Assembly: GCF_000346465.2 (NCBI RefSeq) | Contig: NC_034014.1 | Location: forward strand, 8,515,020 to 8,579,019 | Reading direction: 5' to 3' | DNA from: Prunus persica | Taxonomy: Eukaryota > Streptophyta > Magnoliopsida > Rosales > Rosaceae | Length of the DNA: 64,000 bases | Shown here: piece by piece, positions 12,001-23,181 of the stretch | Numbering within the stretch: position 1 is the stretch's first letter | Layout of the letters: every line of letters starts with the position of its first letter | The notes under the pieces: model-generated | What the model was told of the DNA's origin: nothing | The model's database searches: none | Seen by the model: the letters and a program-made list of their open reading frames with translations, nothing else | Translations under genes and position numbers: made by a program

Positions 12001-13365
12001 GGAGGTGATTCAACCCATTTCATGAAGTGGAGAAAATAAATTACACCCATAGAATGAGGTACCACCACCACTTTCTTATGGCCATTGGTTACGTACATAA
12101 GCTCAATTTTACTCTTCAATCTTGTAAGAGCTTGGTCTCGAATCTGCTTTTTCCCAATTAAAAAATATATTAGTGGACTCAGCTTAGATTTTTCAGCTTT
12201 GTAGAATTGAGCATATGCAGAGTGGGAAATGGAAAGACATATTTGGACACAAGAACGAAATTATTAATTCTGCTTCATATAGTGTTTGGAAAAACAAAAA
12301 GTTAAAAAAGTATTGAATTAAAAATATGACAAATGGAACAACAATGCATTCAATAAACACATGGATTTGGAGTTCTGAAAGAAAATAAGCCATTGAGATC
12401 ACACACAAAAAATAAATCATCTATGATAATAATAAACAAAGTATGCTGATGATGATTCAATACAAGCTTTGCACAAACTCGACTCAGCATATGTATGCAG
12501 CAACAAGTGAGCTCTAACAAACAACTGTTGTGTGATTTGGATTGGTAAAGTGGCACAAGGTGAGAATGATAGAAGCTGCAGGAGAACAATTTTTACCTCT
12601 GTGTTTTGGAAAGATAGCCTCCAATCATACGCAGCCATATGCATATTCTTCCCTTCATAACCAATTTTTGCCAAATTTTCAATGAGAACAGCCCAAACAA
12701 AGTAGCCAGGAGCAAAATAGTCAGCTGCAACGAGTCCTGGAACTGCTCTGACTCGAATTCCTGGAGGGTCAAGCCCTGTTTCATTGTGTAGAGATAGGTG
12801 CTCCAACCAACACAAGGGCCTAATTTGCATACACAATTTACAATTAGATTAAAAACTATCTTAAAACACTAACTGTAATTCAATTATGAAGACAAACGTA
12901 CCTTTTGAAGATCTCTGTGAAACCGCCACCCCAAAGACGCTTCCTGAAAAGTCCTTCAGCACAAGGCCTCCCTTCCCAAAGCTCAAGGCCACCAGTTACA
13001 ATGCCAGGCACCAACACAACAGGGTGAAGAGGAGTCAACCCTTCAGCTTTAAGCCTTGTCCCAGGTGACTCTGGCACTGGAAAACCAGTCAATGTAGCTG
13101 GCAAGCTGTGATACAAAAACAAGAGAACCCAGCAAGTTGTGCACATGTACCCAATTACCCAACAGCAGCTATCTATGCACCTCCATTCTCTGTGTTGCTT
13201 CTTGTTCTTGTTCTTCCTCTGCTTCTTCTCTAATAAATTCTGAGTCTTGGAACCAACACCACCCTCATCTCTGTTTTCAATTTTGGGGGTTTCAAAAGAT
13301 TGAAATTTTAAAGAAGAGCAAGGCTCAACATAGCACAGCTTGCGAAACCGAAGAATGGAAGCCAT
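9098..13365 (-). CDS. PDAT2: Phospholipid:diacylglycerol acyltransferase, PDAT2-type
   Basis: Six exons on the minus strand, all with GT/AG borders and matching phase: 13365-12902, 12819-12597, 12143-11860, 11646-11310, 10357-10092, 9581-9098, giving 685 residues. PDATs of the LCAT family move an acyl group from a phospholipid to diacylglycerol to make triacylglycerol, in the ER. A basic N-terminus is followed by one membrane segment at about residues 66-88. The lipase-like core has GIVTGGLELWEGRPC, the nucleophile Ser260 in VPHSMG, Asp587 in VDGDDSVP and His640 in SGAHVDIMG. The start MASILRFRKL and phrases such as YWSNPLETK are closer to Arabidopsis PDAT2 than PDAT1 as I recall them. Length and exon number fit the family and no lesion is seen, so it should be functional. 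Confidence 0.95.
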
Positions 13366-14635
13366 GGGTGACCAAGATGGCTGAAAACTCAATACAATGA
13401 ACAAGAGCAACCCATCAAGGGAAAACGAGAGATTGAGGCACAGAGTGAGGCCTTGGTGGTGAATTATAGAGCAAAACAAGGTTATGGGCTTACATGGCCG
13501 CTATGAAAAAGCTAACGCCACGTGGTGAAGAAGGAGATATGGGTTTAGTCTGTCCTCGTTGCACACACCAGAAACAAACAAACCCAAAAGAAAACCAAGA
13601 AGCAAATTTGTGTTTTTTTTTCCTTCTGCCACCAAATACAGTGAGAATGATCAAAAGGGGTTTTGGAGCAAATGGCTATGTGATGAATCCCACACCTAAA
13701 TCTGTTTGGTTTATTACAGAGATACTTGTGCTGGCTTTTGCTTGCCGAGCTTTATCAGCTGTCATCATTTTGAGCATAGACGTTTGTTTCTTTGCTTTTG
13801 ACGTGGATGTCCTTTTTTTGGTCTTTCGCTACACCTCTGAGGACTGAGGACTGGAAAACAGAGTCAGGGGAAAGGAAAGCCCTTTTCTGAGTTTGGTCTG
13901 AAATGTAATTCCCGAGGTCGGCAGCGAGGTAGCGTTTTGTTTGGAGAGAGTGAGTGGAGCTGAGAGAGACAGAGAGAGATCTACAAAAAGAGAGAAAACA
14001 GAGAGAATCCAAAGAAGAATGGGTGGGTGGGCATATCATAAAATTGATGGTAGAAATTAGCGCACACTACCAAAAACACAGATACCCAAATTTTCCGTAT
14101 GACTAGTCCATGGAGCCATGGATATATATATATGTATGTATGCATGTAGAGAATCGTGTTTGTGTTTGTGTTTGTGTTTGTGGGGAGGAGGGCACAATGG
14201 TCAAGGAGATTGGGTTCTGAATTATTATGAGTATATTCTTCTTTGTAGTCTTGTGGATCCAGGGGTTTGCTAGCTTTGCAGGTGAGGAACAGTTTTTGCA
14301 GAGAAGAATCATATCAGTAGGGCCATAGAAGGCTTGGATTCTATCCTCTTTTTTTGTCTGACTTGGATTCTACCGGTTGTGTTCAATCGAGCCTTCCTGT
14401 CAATGGAAAACTTTAATTTTGTTACCCAGAAAAGAAGAAGACTTCATGAACATTTGCCTCCTGTTTTCTCTTGGGCTTCTATTTGTATTTTGTTTTCTTT
14501 CTATTTTTCTGTTTGGCCTTGTGTTGAACCATATTTTTTGGATTTGGATTCATCTAACAAAGTGAATTTTAAAAAAGTTCACAAAGTTCAAAAAGTTTAG
14601 CTCTTTTCAATCCTTGCTTATTAAGAAACATTTTA
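13366..14635. other. PDAT2 upstream region with short repeats
   Basis: This holds the promoter and 5' UTR of the minus-strand PDAT2 gene; a GA-rich stretch at 13946-14010 may be leader sequence. 14121-14145 is a TA/TGTA microsatellite and 14155-14184 a (TGTTTG)n run. No coding region is supported between here and 14635. Confidence 0.45.
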
Positions 14636-15994
14636 GGGGTGTATTCAATTGTGATTTTAATGGATTGTTTTGAAGCTTAAAAGTATGGCGATATTCAATT
14701 AGGATTTTTAAGTAATCAATAAAAATTTGATGGTATTCAATTAGGATTTTTAAATAATCAATACAAGTTCGGTGGTATTCAATTAGTACTTTTAAAAAAT
14801 AAGAGAAAGTATCGTGGTATTCAAAAACTTACTGATTTTGAGGTATTTCATTAAATGATGTATTGTGTGAGACTTTTGAATGTGTGATATAAATACCAAA
14901 TCACATAACAAATCCCATCTTCCTATGCATGATTCTCATATCATATATGCTCTCATACTTTATTTTTCCCCACTATTTTTGTATGCTTTCGATTGTACAT
15001 AAAAAAAACTTTTCATAAAAGAGACGATAAAGAAACATTAACAAGAAAGACGATATTGCCTCTTGTGGAGCTAATGGGCATTTTCCAATAGCTCTTCTTT
15101 CCTTGTAGACATGCTTATTTGGAGCAAAAAAAAAAATTTATACTTTTTTTTTTTAGAATCTCTTGGTAATTGTAAACATTTCCTCACAAGGAGTTACAGC
15201 CCCCACAACTCTATCGATGTGCCCACAAGTTGCTTGATTTAATGCCTTAAAGAGGCTTTTTTTTTGTTTTTCTTTTTTTTTTTATGCGTAGCTGCTGCAC
15301 ATACAGCGCACATTGCTAAATATTTTTTCTAATTCCCTGTCCCAAAAAGTTTGGGACCAGGACAAAACATATTAATAAATAAATAAATAAAAGGATGCCT
15401 TACCCATAATCTAGAAGAAACGTTGATAAGGTGCAAGGTGTTTTTTTCACTCCACAGTTTTGGTCCAAGCTTTGACAAAAACTAGGAGTAGTCATGGGGT
15501 TGGCCTAGGAGTTTTCAATATGTTTCTTTATTTTGTATTTCTGGCGCTATCTGTTTTACATTAGGTGTTGGTGGTTTTGGATGTAGCTTCTAGCCTCTGC
15601 TTATGCTTTTGTATTTCTATTGTTGGTTTCTCAGTTGTGTTGTGTTTCTTTAACGTATTCATTCTGGCCATGTGTGGCTATGTTGGGAGTTACATTGTTG
15701 ATGTCGGTGTACTCTCCCTGGACTAACCTTTGATGGTTACTGTGCCTCCATCTTTATATTAACCCTAAAAATTGGGTATCTGTATCCTAAAAATTGGGTA
15801 TATTCCTTCAGGTTATGTATTTAAGTGAATGATAATTGGTGATAGAGTTCAAGCTTGTATAGAAATATAGGTAAAATCATGTAATTGAAATATATTAAAA
15901 TCATGAGTAAAATCATATCATTACAAATCCAGTTGAAATCTATTACATTAAAAATCATGTAATTAAAATCTATTAAATTTTTTGAATACACTCC
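14636..15994. mobile_element. Non-autonomous DNA element with GGGGTGTATTCAATT ends (copy 2)
   Basis: GGGGTGTATTCAATT at 14636 is matched by TTTGAATACACTCC ending at 15994. At the left, GGTATTCAATTAG(G/T)A followed by TTTTTAA recurs at about 14690, 14740 and 14790, giving a subterminal array. TTTA lies next to both ends and may be a short target duplication. The interior encodes nothing recognisable. It shares its end sequence with the element at 6951-8622. Confidence 0.65.
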
Positions 15995-16009
15995 TTTATA
16001 TCCACACAC

Positions 16010-16287
16010 CCGACAGGCCTACCAAAAATCATGCATCTAAAGATTTCTTTGGTCAAACATATATGTCTAGTCACATACAGGGAGCATAGAAAGCTTGAAA
16101 ATCTTTTTCCTTTTTTATTTTTCTAGTCAAGTAGAAAGCTTGAAATTTATACACACATGTAGTTGCCCAGAAATTTGCGTGACAAGATTGAAAAATTCTT
16201 TACTTATGTAGCTGGCATGACTTATTTCTCGTGACAACTTAATGACTCAAATGACTCTTGGCTTCCTTGCCATCCTCTTTTTCTCTT
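16010..16287 (+). pseudogene. 5' fragment of an LRR receptor-like protein gene
   Basis: This segment parallels 16905-17235, the upstream region and first codons of the next gene. Shared pieces include TCATGCATCTAA, TTTGGTCAAACATATAT, AGAAATTTGC and the signal-peptide start (ATGACTCAAATGACTCTTGG versus ATGGCTCAAATGACTCTAAG). The coding part breaks off at 16287, exactly where a MITE begins, about 20 codons into the signal peptide. It is the stump of a tandem paralogue whose remainder is lost. Confidence 0.75.
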
Positions 16288-16745
16288 AGGTTCCGTTTGG
16301 TTCATGAGAAATGAGATTTGAGGATTTTTTTTATTTTTTATTTTTTGGTCTAAAAACTTGGGGATTGGAAATCAATTGCTTTCTCATATTTAGTGAGTCT
16401 AGGCATGGAAAATCGTTGCATGGTCCATAGGAAAATAGGGAGAAAGTGAAGCCATCTTCCCAACTTGGGTTTTGTTTTCCCACCTCATAGGAAAGTTTGG
16501 GAAAATAAGCCAATATTAAATAAACATTTGTCATGACCATGTTGTCCCTTTAGAATTACAATATATCATTAAATGTATTTTTTTTAATTTGATTTAATAT
16601 GGGTATAATTAAAAATTTATACAAACTTTGTTTTCCATTCCTACTCAAAATAAAACATAAAAAAGAAAATAAAGTGATATCTCCCGATTACTTTTTCAGC
16701 ATTATCAAAGGTGGAAAAAATATCTTCCATTTCCCAGCATTAAAG
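16288..16745. mobile_element. MITE with (A)GG(T/C)(T/C)CCGTTT end, copy 1
   Basis: It starts AGGTTCCGTTTGGTTCATG and is collinear for about 460 bp with 24294-24770 and 28698-29174. Shared blocks include GGGTTTTGTTTTCC, ATGACCAT, TTTCATATAGGTATAATT-like sequence and TTACTTTTTCAG. Its right end is shortened compared with the other two copies. It cuts an LRR gene fragment. Confidence 0.75.
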
Positions 16746-17188
16746 TAGACTTTGAAGTTTTTGCAGGAGACTTGAAGCTTCTACGGGAAAAATCATGACA
16801 CGTACACAGATATGACAGTTACAACCCACCGAAAATTCATGCATCGTATCATATATGAAGAATTATAGAGGACATTGAAGTTTTTACAGTCCAAATCTCA
16901 ATACACTCGACACGCATACCACAAGTCATGCATCTAACAGATCTTTGGTCAAACATATATATGTCTAGTTGCCAAGAAATTTGCATGAGAAGATTGAAAA
17001 ATAAAATGATATTATAAAAAATTATGGGCTATGTACCTTCCATGACTTTTGAATTAAAATGATATAATTTATCAATCTTTTGTTTTTCCTTAGCTTTGAT
17101 TAACTAAACCATTTTGCCTCAAATATATATACAACCTAAGAGCAACCTAACCATATCTCATACTCCCCACCAATGTTTGTATAACTTA
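16746..17188. promoter_or_regulatory. Upstream region of LRR receptor-like pseudogene
   Basis: Non-coding, AT-rich. The part from about 16905 on is the duplicated upstream sequence also present at 16010-16230, and it presumably held the promoter of the receptor gene. Confidence 0.4.
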
Positions 17189-19124
17189 ATGGCTCAAATG
17201 ACTCTAAGCTTCCTCGCCATCCTTTTTTTCTCTTACTTTGCATCTACAAATCATGCGTGCCACCAAATTGAGAAGAGCTCTCTCATGTCCTTCTTTCTAA
17301 CTCTCTCTTCTCCTCCTTTAAATTGGACTTCCATATGACCAATTGTTGCTATTGGGAGGGAATCACTTGCAATCAAGATGGTTGGGTTACCCGTTTACAC
17401 TTACCCTCCAAGGGGCTCAAAGGAGGCATTCATCCCTCACTTGGAAATCTCACACATCTCACCCACCTAAACCTCTCTCATAATTCACTTTACTGCCCAA
17501 CTTCAAAAGAAATTGAATTCTTCTTGCCCTTGAACCGTCTTGAGATCCTTGATTTGAGCTATAACCTTCTTTCTGGAGAGCTTCCACTTTCTCTACCATC
17601 TAATATCCAAATTGTGGATTTGTCCACCAATCACTTTCATGGAGTGGTTCCATCTTCATTCTTCCAACAAGCTAGGAATTTGACTAGTTTCAATGTAAGC
17701 AACAACACATTCTCAGGGCCTATCCCTTCCTTTATTTGTCCTCATTCTTCTCCCTTGATCAAGCTATTGGATTTTTCCTACAATAAATTCAGTGGCAATA
17801 TTTCTCGTGGATTAGGGGAGTGTTCCACGCTACAAGTTTTTCGTGCTGGCAACAATAACCTCTCAGGATTACTTCCAGAAGATATCTATAATGCTACCAC
17901 TCTTCAAGAGATTGTATTACCTGTGAATTTGCTTCATGGAACAATTAGTGATAGAATTGTCAACCTCACCAACCTTGCAATCCTTAACCTCTACTATAAC
18001 CAATTGAGTGGTGTGTTGCCTTTCCATATTGGAAAGCTCTCTAAGTTGAAACTCATCCTCCTTCATTTCAACTATCTTGAAGGTTCTTTTCCCCCAACTT
18101 TGATGAATTGCACAAACCTCATAGAACTACATATTGGAGACAACAACTTGGAAGGAGATATCTCGGCACTTAATTTCTCCAAACTTGGTCAACTTAGTAA
18201 GCTTGACCTATGGAGTAACAACTTCACTGGCACCATTCCAATGAGCCTTTACTCATGCAAATACCTTGAAGCAATTCGATTGAGCTTAAACGATATCTAG
18301 AGGGACAAATTCAACCTGAGATTATTTCATTGAAATCTTTGTCCTTCCTGTCGCTTAGTGGCAACAAATGGACCAACATCACAGGGGCAATGAAGATATT
18401 GATGCGTTGTGAAAGCCTCGTATACATAACGTTTTCTTACAGCTTTATAGGTGAGGAAATTCTAGCTGATGATGGTCTGGTTGGTTTTGATGGATTTAAA
18501 AATCTTCGAATATTGTCTTTGTGTGGTTGTGAGCTCACTGGTCAAATACCCTTATGGTTTTCTAAGCTCAAGAAGCTAGAGATCTTAAACCTGGATTTGA
18601 ATAGATTCACAGGATCAATTCCTAGTTGGTTAGGGACTCTTCCAAGGCTCTTTTATATCAACTTAGGCTCCAACTTCATTTCAGGTGAATTTCCAAAGCA
18701 ACTTTGTAGACTAGCAATGTTGCTATCTGATCGAACTGCAGCTCAAGTAGATCATAATTACCTTGAACTGCCTATCTTCATCCGATTGCGCGACAACGTG
18801 AAAGCTTTACAGTACAATTATTTGTTTTATTTTCCACCATCAATATACCTATACAACAATAGCATAAGTGGCAATGTACCTACTGAGATTGGCCAGCTGC
18901 GGCTTCTCCATAAGTTGGATCTTAGCTTCAACAACTTCTCTGGCAGCATCCCAGACCAAATATCTAACCTCAAAGACTTGGATACATTGGATCTCTCCTT
19001 GAATCATTTGACTGGAAAAATTCCAGATTCACTCAAGAGTCTTAACTTCTTGTCATATTTGAATGTCTCATACAATGATCTTGAAGGACCAATACCAACA
19101 AGCACTCAGCTGCAAAGTTTCAAT

Positions 19125-21115
19125 TGTAAGATAATTTATTATCCCAATCCTTTCAGAATTGGTCTTCTATTCATTATCGGATTGCAAGACTCAAGACTAA
19201 TCAAGAGCTCAACACAACTCTCGACCTGCAGCCTCTGTGTCAGTGTCCCATATGGATTACAAGGCTAAAGGGGTTTCTAGTTCTATGAGAATTAGGATTA
19301 AAAGTTCTATAGCAATAAGGATACCTCAAGGAGTCTCTTGATGGGCAAGACTCCTTGAGTGATGCATATAAATAGAACAGCTCCCTCTAAGAGCCGATAC
19401 ACACAAAATCTCAGCCTTGCTTGGCAGCCTCTTTGTTTTGAACCCCTGCAAACAATTAGCCACATGAACTGTTGCACCACTATCCAACCACCATGAATCT
19501 GAAGAAATCTCAATTGCATTAGACTCAAAACAAACATTTACTTGACTAGACTTACCTTTAGCCTTCTGTTTATCTAGCCAGCGTTTGTATCTGTCACAAT
19601 TCCTCTTCATATGACCAAATTTCTTGCAGAAGTAACACTTGAAACCTTCTGGTTCTAGCCCCTTACTTCCCTTTTCTTCCTTGTTTTTCTTCCAAGCAAT
19701 TTTACCCTTTCCAAAATCCTTTTTGGGTTTGAAGTTGTGAACCATGTTAACTCTTTCTTCAGCCTTATCTTTCTTCATATTTTGTTCTTCCTGCACACAG
19801 ATGCCTATGAGGTCAGTTACTGTCCATATTTCCTTCTGTGCTACATAGGTGCTTCTAAGGTGCTTGAAAGTGCTTGGTAGAGAATTTATTGCAAAGTGTA
19901 CCATCATATTTTCATCCACATTGACTTTGAGTGCTTGCAGCTTGTTCCCAAATTCCAGCATATTCAATATGTGTGTTCTTACACACTTCTCCCCATTGTA
20001 TTTTGCATCAGTAAGTTGTGCCATCAGAGTACCAATTTCAGCTTTCTTGGATTCCTGAAATTTTTCCGCAATAGAATCAATGAACTTCTTGGCATTATCA
20101 GATGGTGTGATGCTTCCTCTGACAGATGGTGAAATTGATCTCCTCATGATTAGAATAGCCATCTTGTTGGCTTTAGTCCATTTTGCATATTTTGCTTTTG
20201 CTTCAGCAGATGCAGTAGCAGCAGGTTCTGCAGGAGCTTCTTCTTCAATGACCATCTCATAATCCAGCAATCCTAGAGCAATTTCCACATCTTCCCTCCA
20301 TTTGGTGTAGTTGGAGCCAATGAGAGTTTCAATCGAGTTGTGATTAACTGAAAAACACATAGTATATATATATGTGTTTAAAACTGAAAAAAAAACCCCA
20401 GAATCTTTAAAACATGATCAATTCTCACCTTTAGGTGAAGAAATCAAAACATGTTCATCAACACTAAGATATGAAAATCACATAAGTTTCCTGTACAAGA
20501 AAAGTTCCACATCTTTGGACAGAAGAACAATCTTGATAGCCTACATGTTTCATCTCTTATGCTGTTCTGCTGAAATTAATTACACGATAAATCATTCACA
20601 TCTTTGGACAGTGAATCATTCATTATGCCTTTATTTTCAACACAAGTTTGATCATAAAACTTTGAATGTACAGATCTTGTTGTGTCTGAGTTGCTTTGGC
20701 TTGCTCAGAGCACGGCAAGAACTATACAAACTTTGATCAATTTCTGTTTTGTCACAGCAAGGTGTTAACTTTAACTCTTGCTGTAACAAGTTTCTTTAAC
20801 CTTGAAAACTTTAATTATCCTTCAATTTTCAAGTTCTAAAAGCTTCAACAAAATTGGTTGGGTAGAAGATAAAATAACTTATGCTCTGATACCACATGTA
20901 AACTTAATTAGTTATAATAACTTGAACACTAACCTTGTTCTGCCATTGAAGTCTTTTGTCAAACACCTGGGAGACAGCTCTTCTCTAAGATCACCGAATG
21001 CCTTATTCTCAGATTCCAGATGGGGTGAATCTTCCTCTGATGAGATTTTGTGTGTATCGGCTCTTAGAGGGAGCTGTTCTATTTATATGCATTTCCACAT
21101 CTTTGTCAAACACCT
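19125..21115 (-). mobile_element. Rearranged Ty1/Copia fragment with inverted LTR pieces
   Basis: The left part (19125-~19418) is an LTR piece in plus orientation: it starts TGTAAGATAATTTATTATCC and holds a TATAAATAG box. The right part (~20897-21098) is the same LTR's downstream half in minus orientation; the shared TATA-to-ACACACAAAATCTC stretch is inverted between the two. Next to the right LTR is a minus-strand primer binding site, GCTCTGATACCA (20883-20894), complementary to initiator tRNA-Met. The interior encodes Gag on the minus strand. Pol is missing beyond the protease start. No target duplication is visible. Confidence 0.85.
19420..20360 (-). CDS. Copia Gag with zinc knuckle, truncated
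   Basis: The open frame starts MCFSVNHNSIETLIGSNYTK. LIGSNYTKWREDVEIALG is the usual start of the plant Copia Gag (UBN2 type). It continues through the capsid-like region (IMRRSISPSVRGSI, EFGNKLQALKVNVDENMMVH) to a CCHC knuckle CYFCKKFGHMKRNC and the beginning of the protease (WWLDSGATVH). About 30 codons further on, the frame runs into an inverted LTR piece, so integrase, reverse transcriptase and RNase H are gone. Gag itself has no internal stop. It could be expressed only from the neighbouring LTR half on the right. Confidence 0.85.
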
Positions 21116-21421
21116 GCCTCTGCATTTGAGGGGAATCAGAAACTTTGCGGTGCCCCGCTTCCAAATGAGTGTGGACTAGTTAATGGCAGTGATGCAGATA
21201 ACAAGAACAGCCAAGATGTGGACGATGAGCATCACATTCCATGGTTTTTTATTTCCTTTGTGTCTAGATTTATTGTAGGGTTTTGGGGAGTATGTGGTTC
21301 TTTAATTTTAAAGACGGCGTGGCGATATAGATATTTTCAATTCCTAGACAATGTACAAGATAGGCTCTATGTGATGAGAATAATATGCATGACCATGATG
21401 AGGAGAAGGCTTAGAACCTAG

Positions 21422-23181
21422 ATTGTGTGTATACATACTTTATATTCTTATACATTTTGTAAACCATAAGTATTTTGATCAGTTTATTTTTTTCTGCCTT
21501 ATGTAAGACAGTTTTTTCTTATAATTCTGTCTTTTGTTCTCTTTCTTTTTAAACTATTCTCCAAGTCAAATGAAACCAACGAAAGAATACTTCTGCCTGT
21601 GAGAGCCGTGAATATACTTGTTCTTTGATTTCCTAAAAGCATCCCTCAGACTATCTTTTTGAAGCCTAAGCTTAGTTCAGCTAATTTTCTATTTTGCATG
21701 ACTGGTTAAGGCATTGGTTGGTGTCCTTGGCTACACGAGTTTCCCAGCTCTTGGTTGGTTAAGCCTTGACTCCCCTCTTGTTGCTGCAGAGTTTTGGTTC
21801 CTTTTCTAATCATTTCCTTCCTTGGTCTCTTCTGTTTGATTTTTCCTTAGTTGCGGTTGGGCCTATCGGCCTCTGTTGTACAAATGGAAAGGAAAAGAAA
21901 ATATTTGCTTTTCCGCTAGTTCATTTTTCCTTTCCTTGGGGTGAACAAATGGAAAGGAAAAGAAAAGAAAAGAACTATTTGACATGAGAAAAAAAGGGGA
22001 TGGTAATCAAAGAAAAGCTGCAGGAAGAACATTAACATGTCTCAAGATGTTGAAGTTTACCACATGGAATGGAAGGCAATCTCAATCCCTTGGAAGTGAG
22101 AGCTACCCGGTCATCTTCCTTCTCCGATGGTCCAACCCCAAGATTTGAACATGCTAATTTGTTGGTACCACCATTCATGAAAAAAATATCATATTCCAAG
22201 GCATCCACAAGAGTATGGCATTGGCATGGCACCACAGAAATCTGAATAAAAGTAATCGGGTGCTACTTGAGAGACGTGTACAGAACACGAAAGTATTTTT
22301 AAAAATATTTATATAATACTCACATTAATCACTAATATGGAAGTTATTATGGGGTTTAAAAAGTTATAAAATAAGAATAAGAACCTTAAGCTGGATGGTG
22401 ATTTAAAAACTTAGTTAAGGTAACTGGTCCATGGGTTCCACTTTTATTCAGGGCTCATCCTCATTTTAATGGTAATGTCCTTGGTGTCTGTATGTATTTA
22501 GACGACTCATCTTCAATCCTCTGGGATCAACTCTTGTATTTCCAAACCATATGGACAGCAACGCTGCACATGAGGCCAACTGAAATACATATAAATGAAA
22601 ATCAATTAATAAAACACTCTTTCTCATGCATATGAAATGAAACGAGATGACCAAAACGAAATTATACCTCTATTGATAAGATAAATTATTGTATGGTATA
22701 CGGTTACATGGTATAATTCATTCATGTGTTATAATATGGGTAGATGATATGGTTAAATTTTTCCACTTTTAAGATGTAGTATCAACAAATACTCACTTAT
22801 ATTATGACACGTGAAAAAGTTATAGTGCCACATGAACATACTCTAGTATCACACTATAATTACTTGATTAATACACCAAAGAAAGAAAGAAAAAGGTCAA
22901 AAATGGGGATCCATCCTTCTTTTTTTTTTCGAAAGAGAATCTTGACGGAACGAAGAATTATTGATAAAACGAAATTTTATAACAGGGGACAAAACGTCTA
23001 ACCTCGACTCAAAAGAATCACATTATAGGACGTCTTGAATAAGATTAAGGAACACCTAAAACCAAATAAAGTTATCCTTATTATATAGACCAAATCGAGT
23101 AAGTCGATGAAAAACACCATTACCTTATGAGTAAATTGAAAAAGAGAGAGGAATCTGTTTCCTTCTTTGGATCCACCCAAT
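21422..23181. other. Intergenic, with an unplaced exon-like remnant
   Basis: 21425-22000 is the 3' flank of the receptor pseudogene, with a short local repeat (ACAAATGGAAAGGAAAAGAA at about 21880 and 21946). 22680-23180 is AT-rich and shows nothing. Confidence 0.4.
22032..22654 (-). pseudogene. Unidentified exon-like fragments
   Basis: Two minus-strand frames read like real protein rather than chance sequence: 22235-22032 (contains GGTNKLACSNLGVGPSEKED and RVALTSKGLRLP) and about 22590-22466 (contains LASCAALLSIWFGNTRVDPR). They could be neighbouring exons of one gene. I do not recognise the family and see no complete gene around them, so this is a low-confidence call for a gene remnant. Confidence 0.3.

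Larger units (their letters stand above)
17189..21421 (+). pseudogene. Leucine-rich repeat receptor-like protein, disrupted
   Basis: The start MAQMTLSFLAILFFSY is a signal peptide. It is followed by an N-cap with a CC-WEGITC motif, about 20 LRRs (for example LSGELPLSLPSNIQIVDLS), the C-cap, an LCGAPLPNECG motif, an acidic juxtamembrane part, a membrane segment (FISFVSRFIVGFWGVCGSLI) and a short basic tail with no kinase. This is the receptor-like-protein layout of HcrVf/EIX-type cell-surface immune receptors. It is broken in three places: a frameshift near 17330 (after LNWTS), a frameshift near 18297 (before LEGQIQPEI), and a 1991-bp insertion at 19125-21115. Without the insertion, the codons for ...LQSFN and ASAFEGNQ join exactly. 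Otherwise the codons are well preserved, so the loss is recent. Confidence 0.9.

Noticed and set aside
12193..12589. Minus-strand frames between PDAT2 exons 2 and 3
   Set aside because: They lie in the intron and have no similarity to the acyltransferase family.
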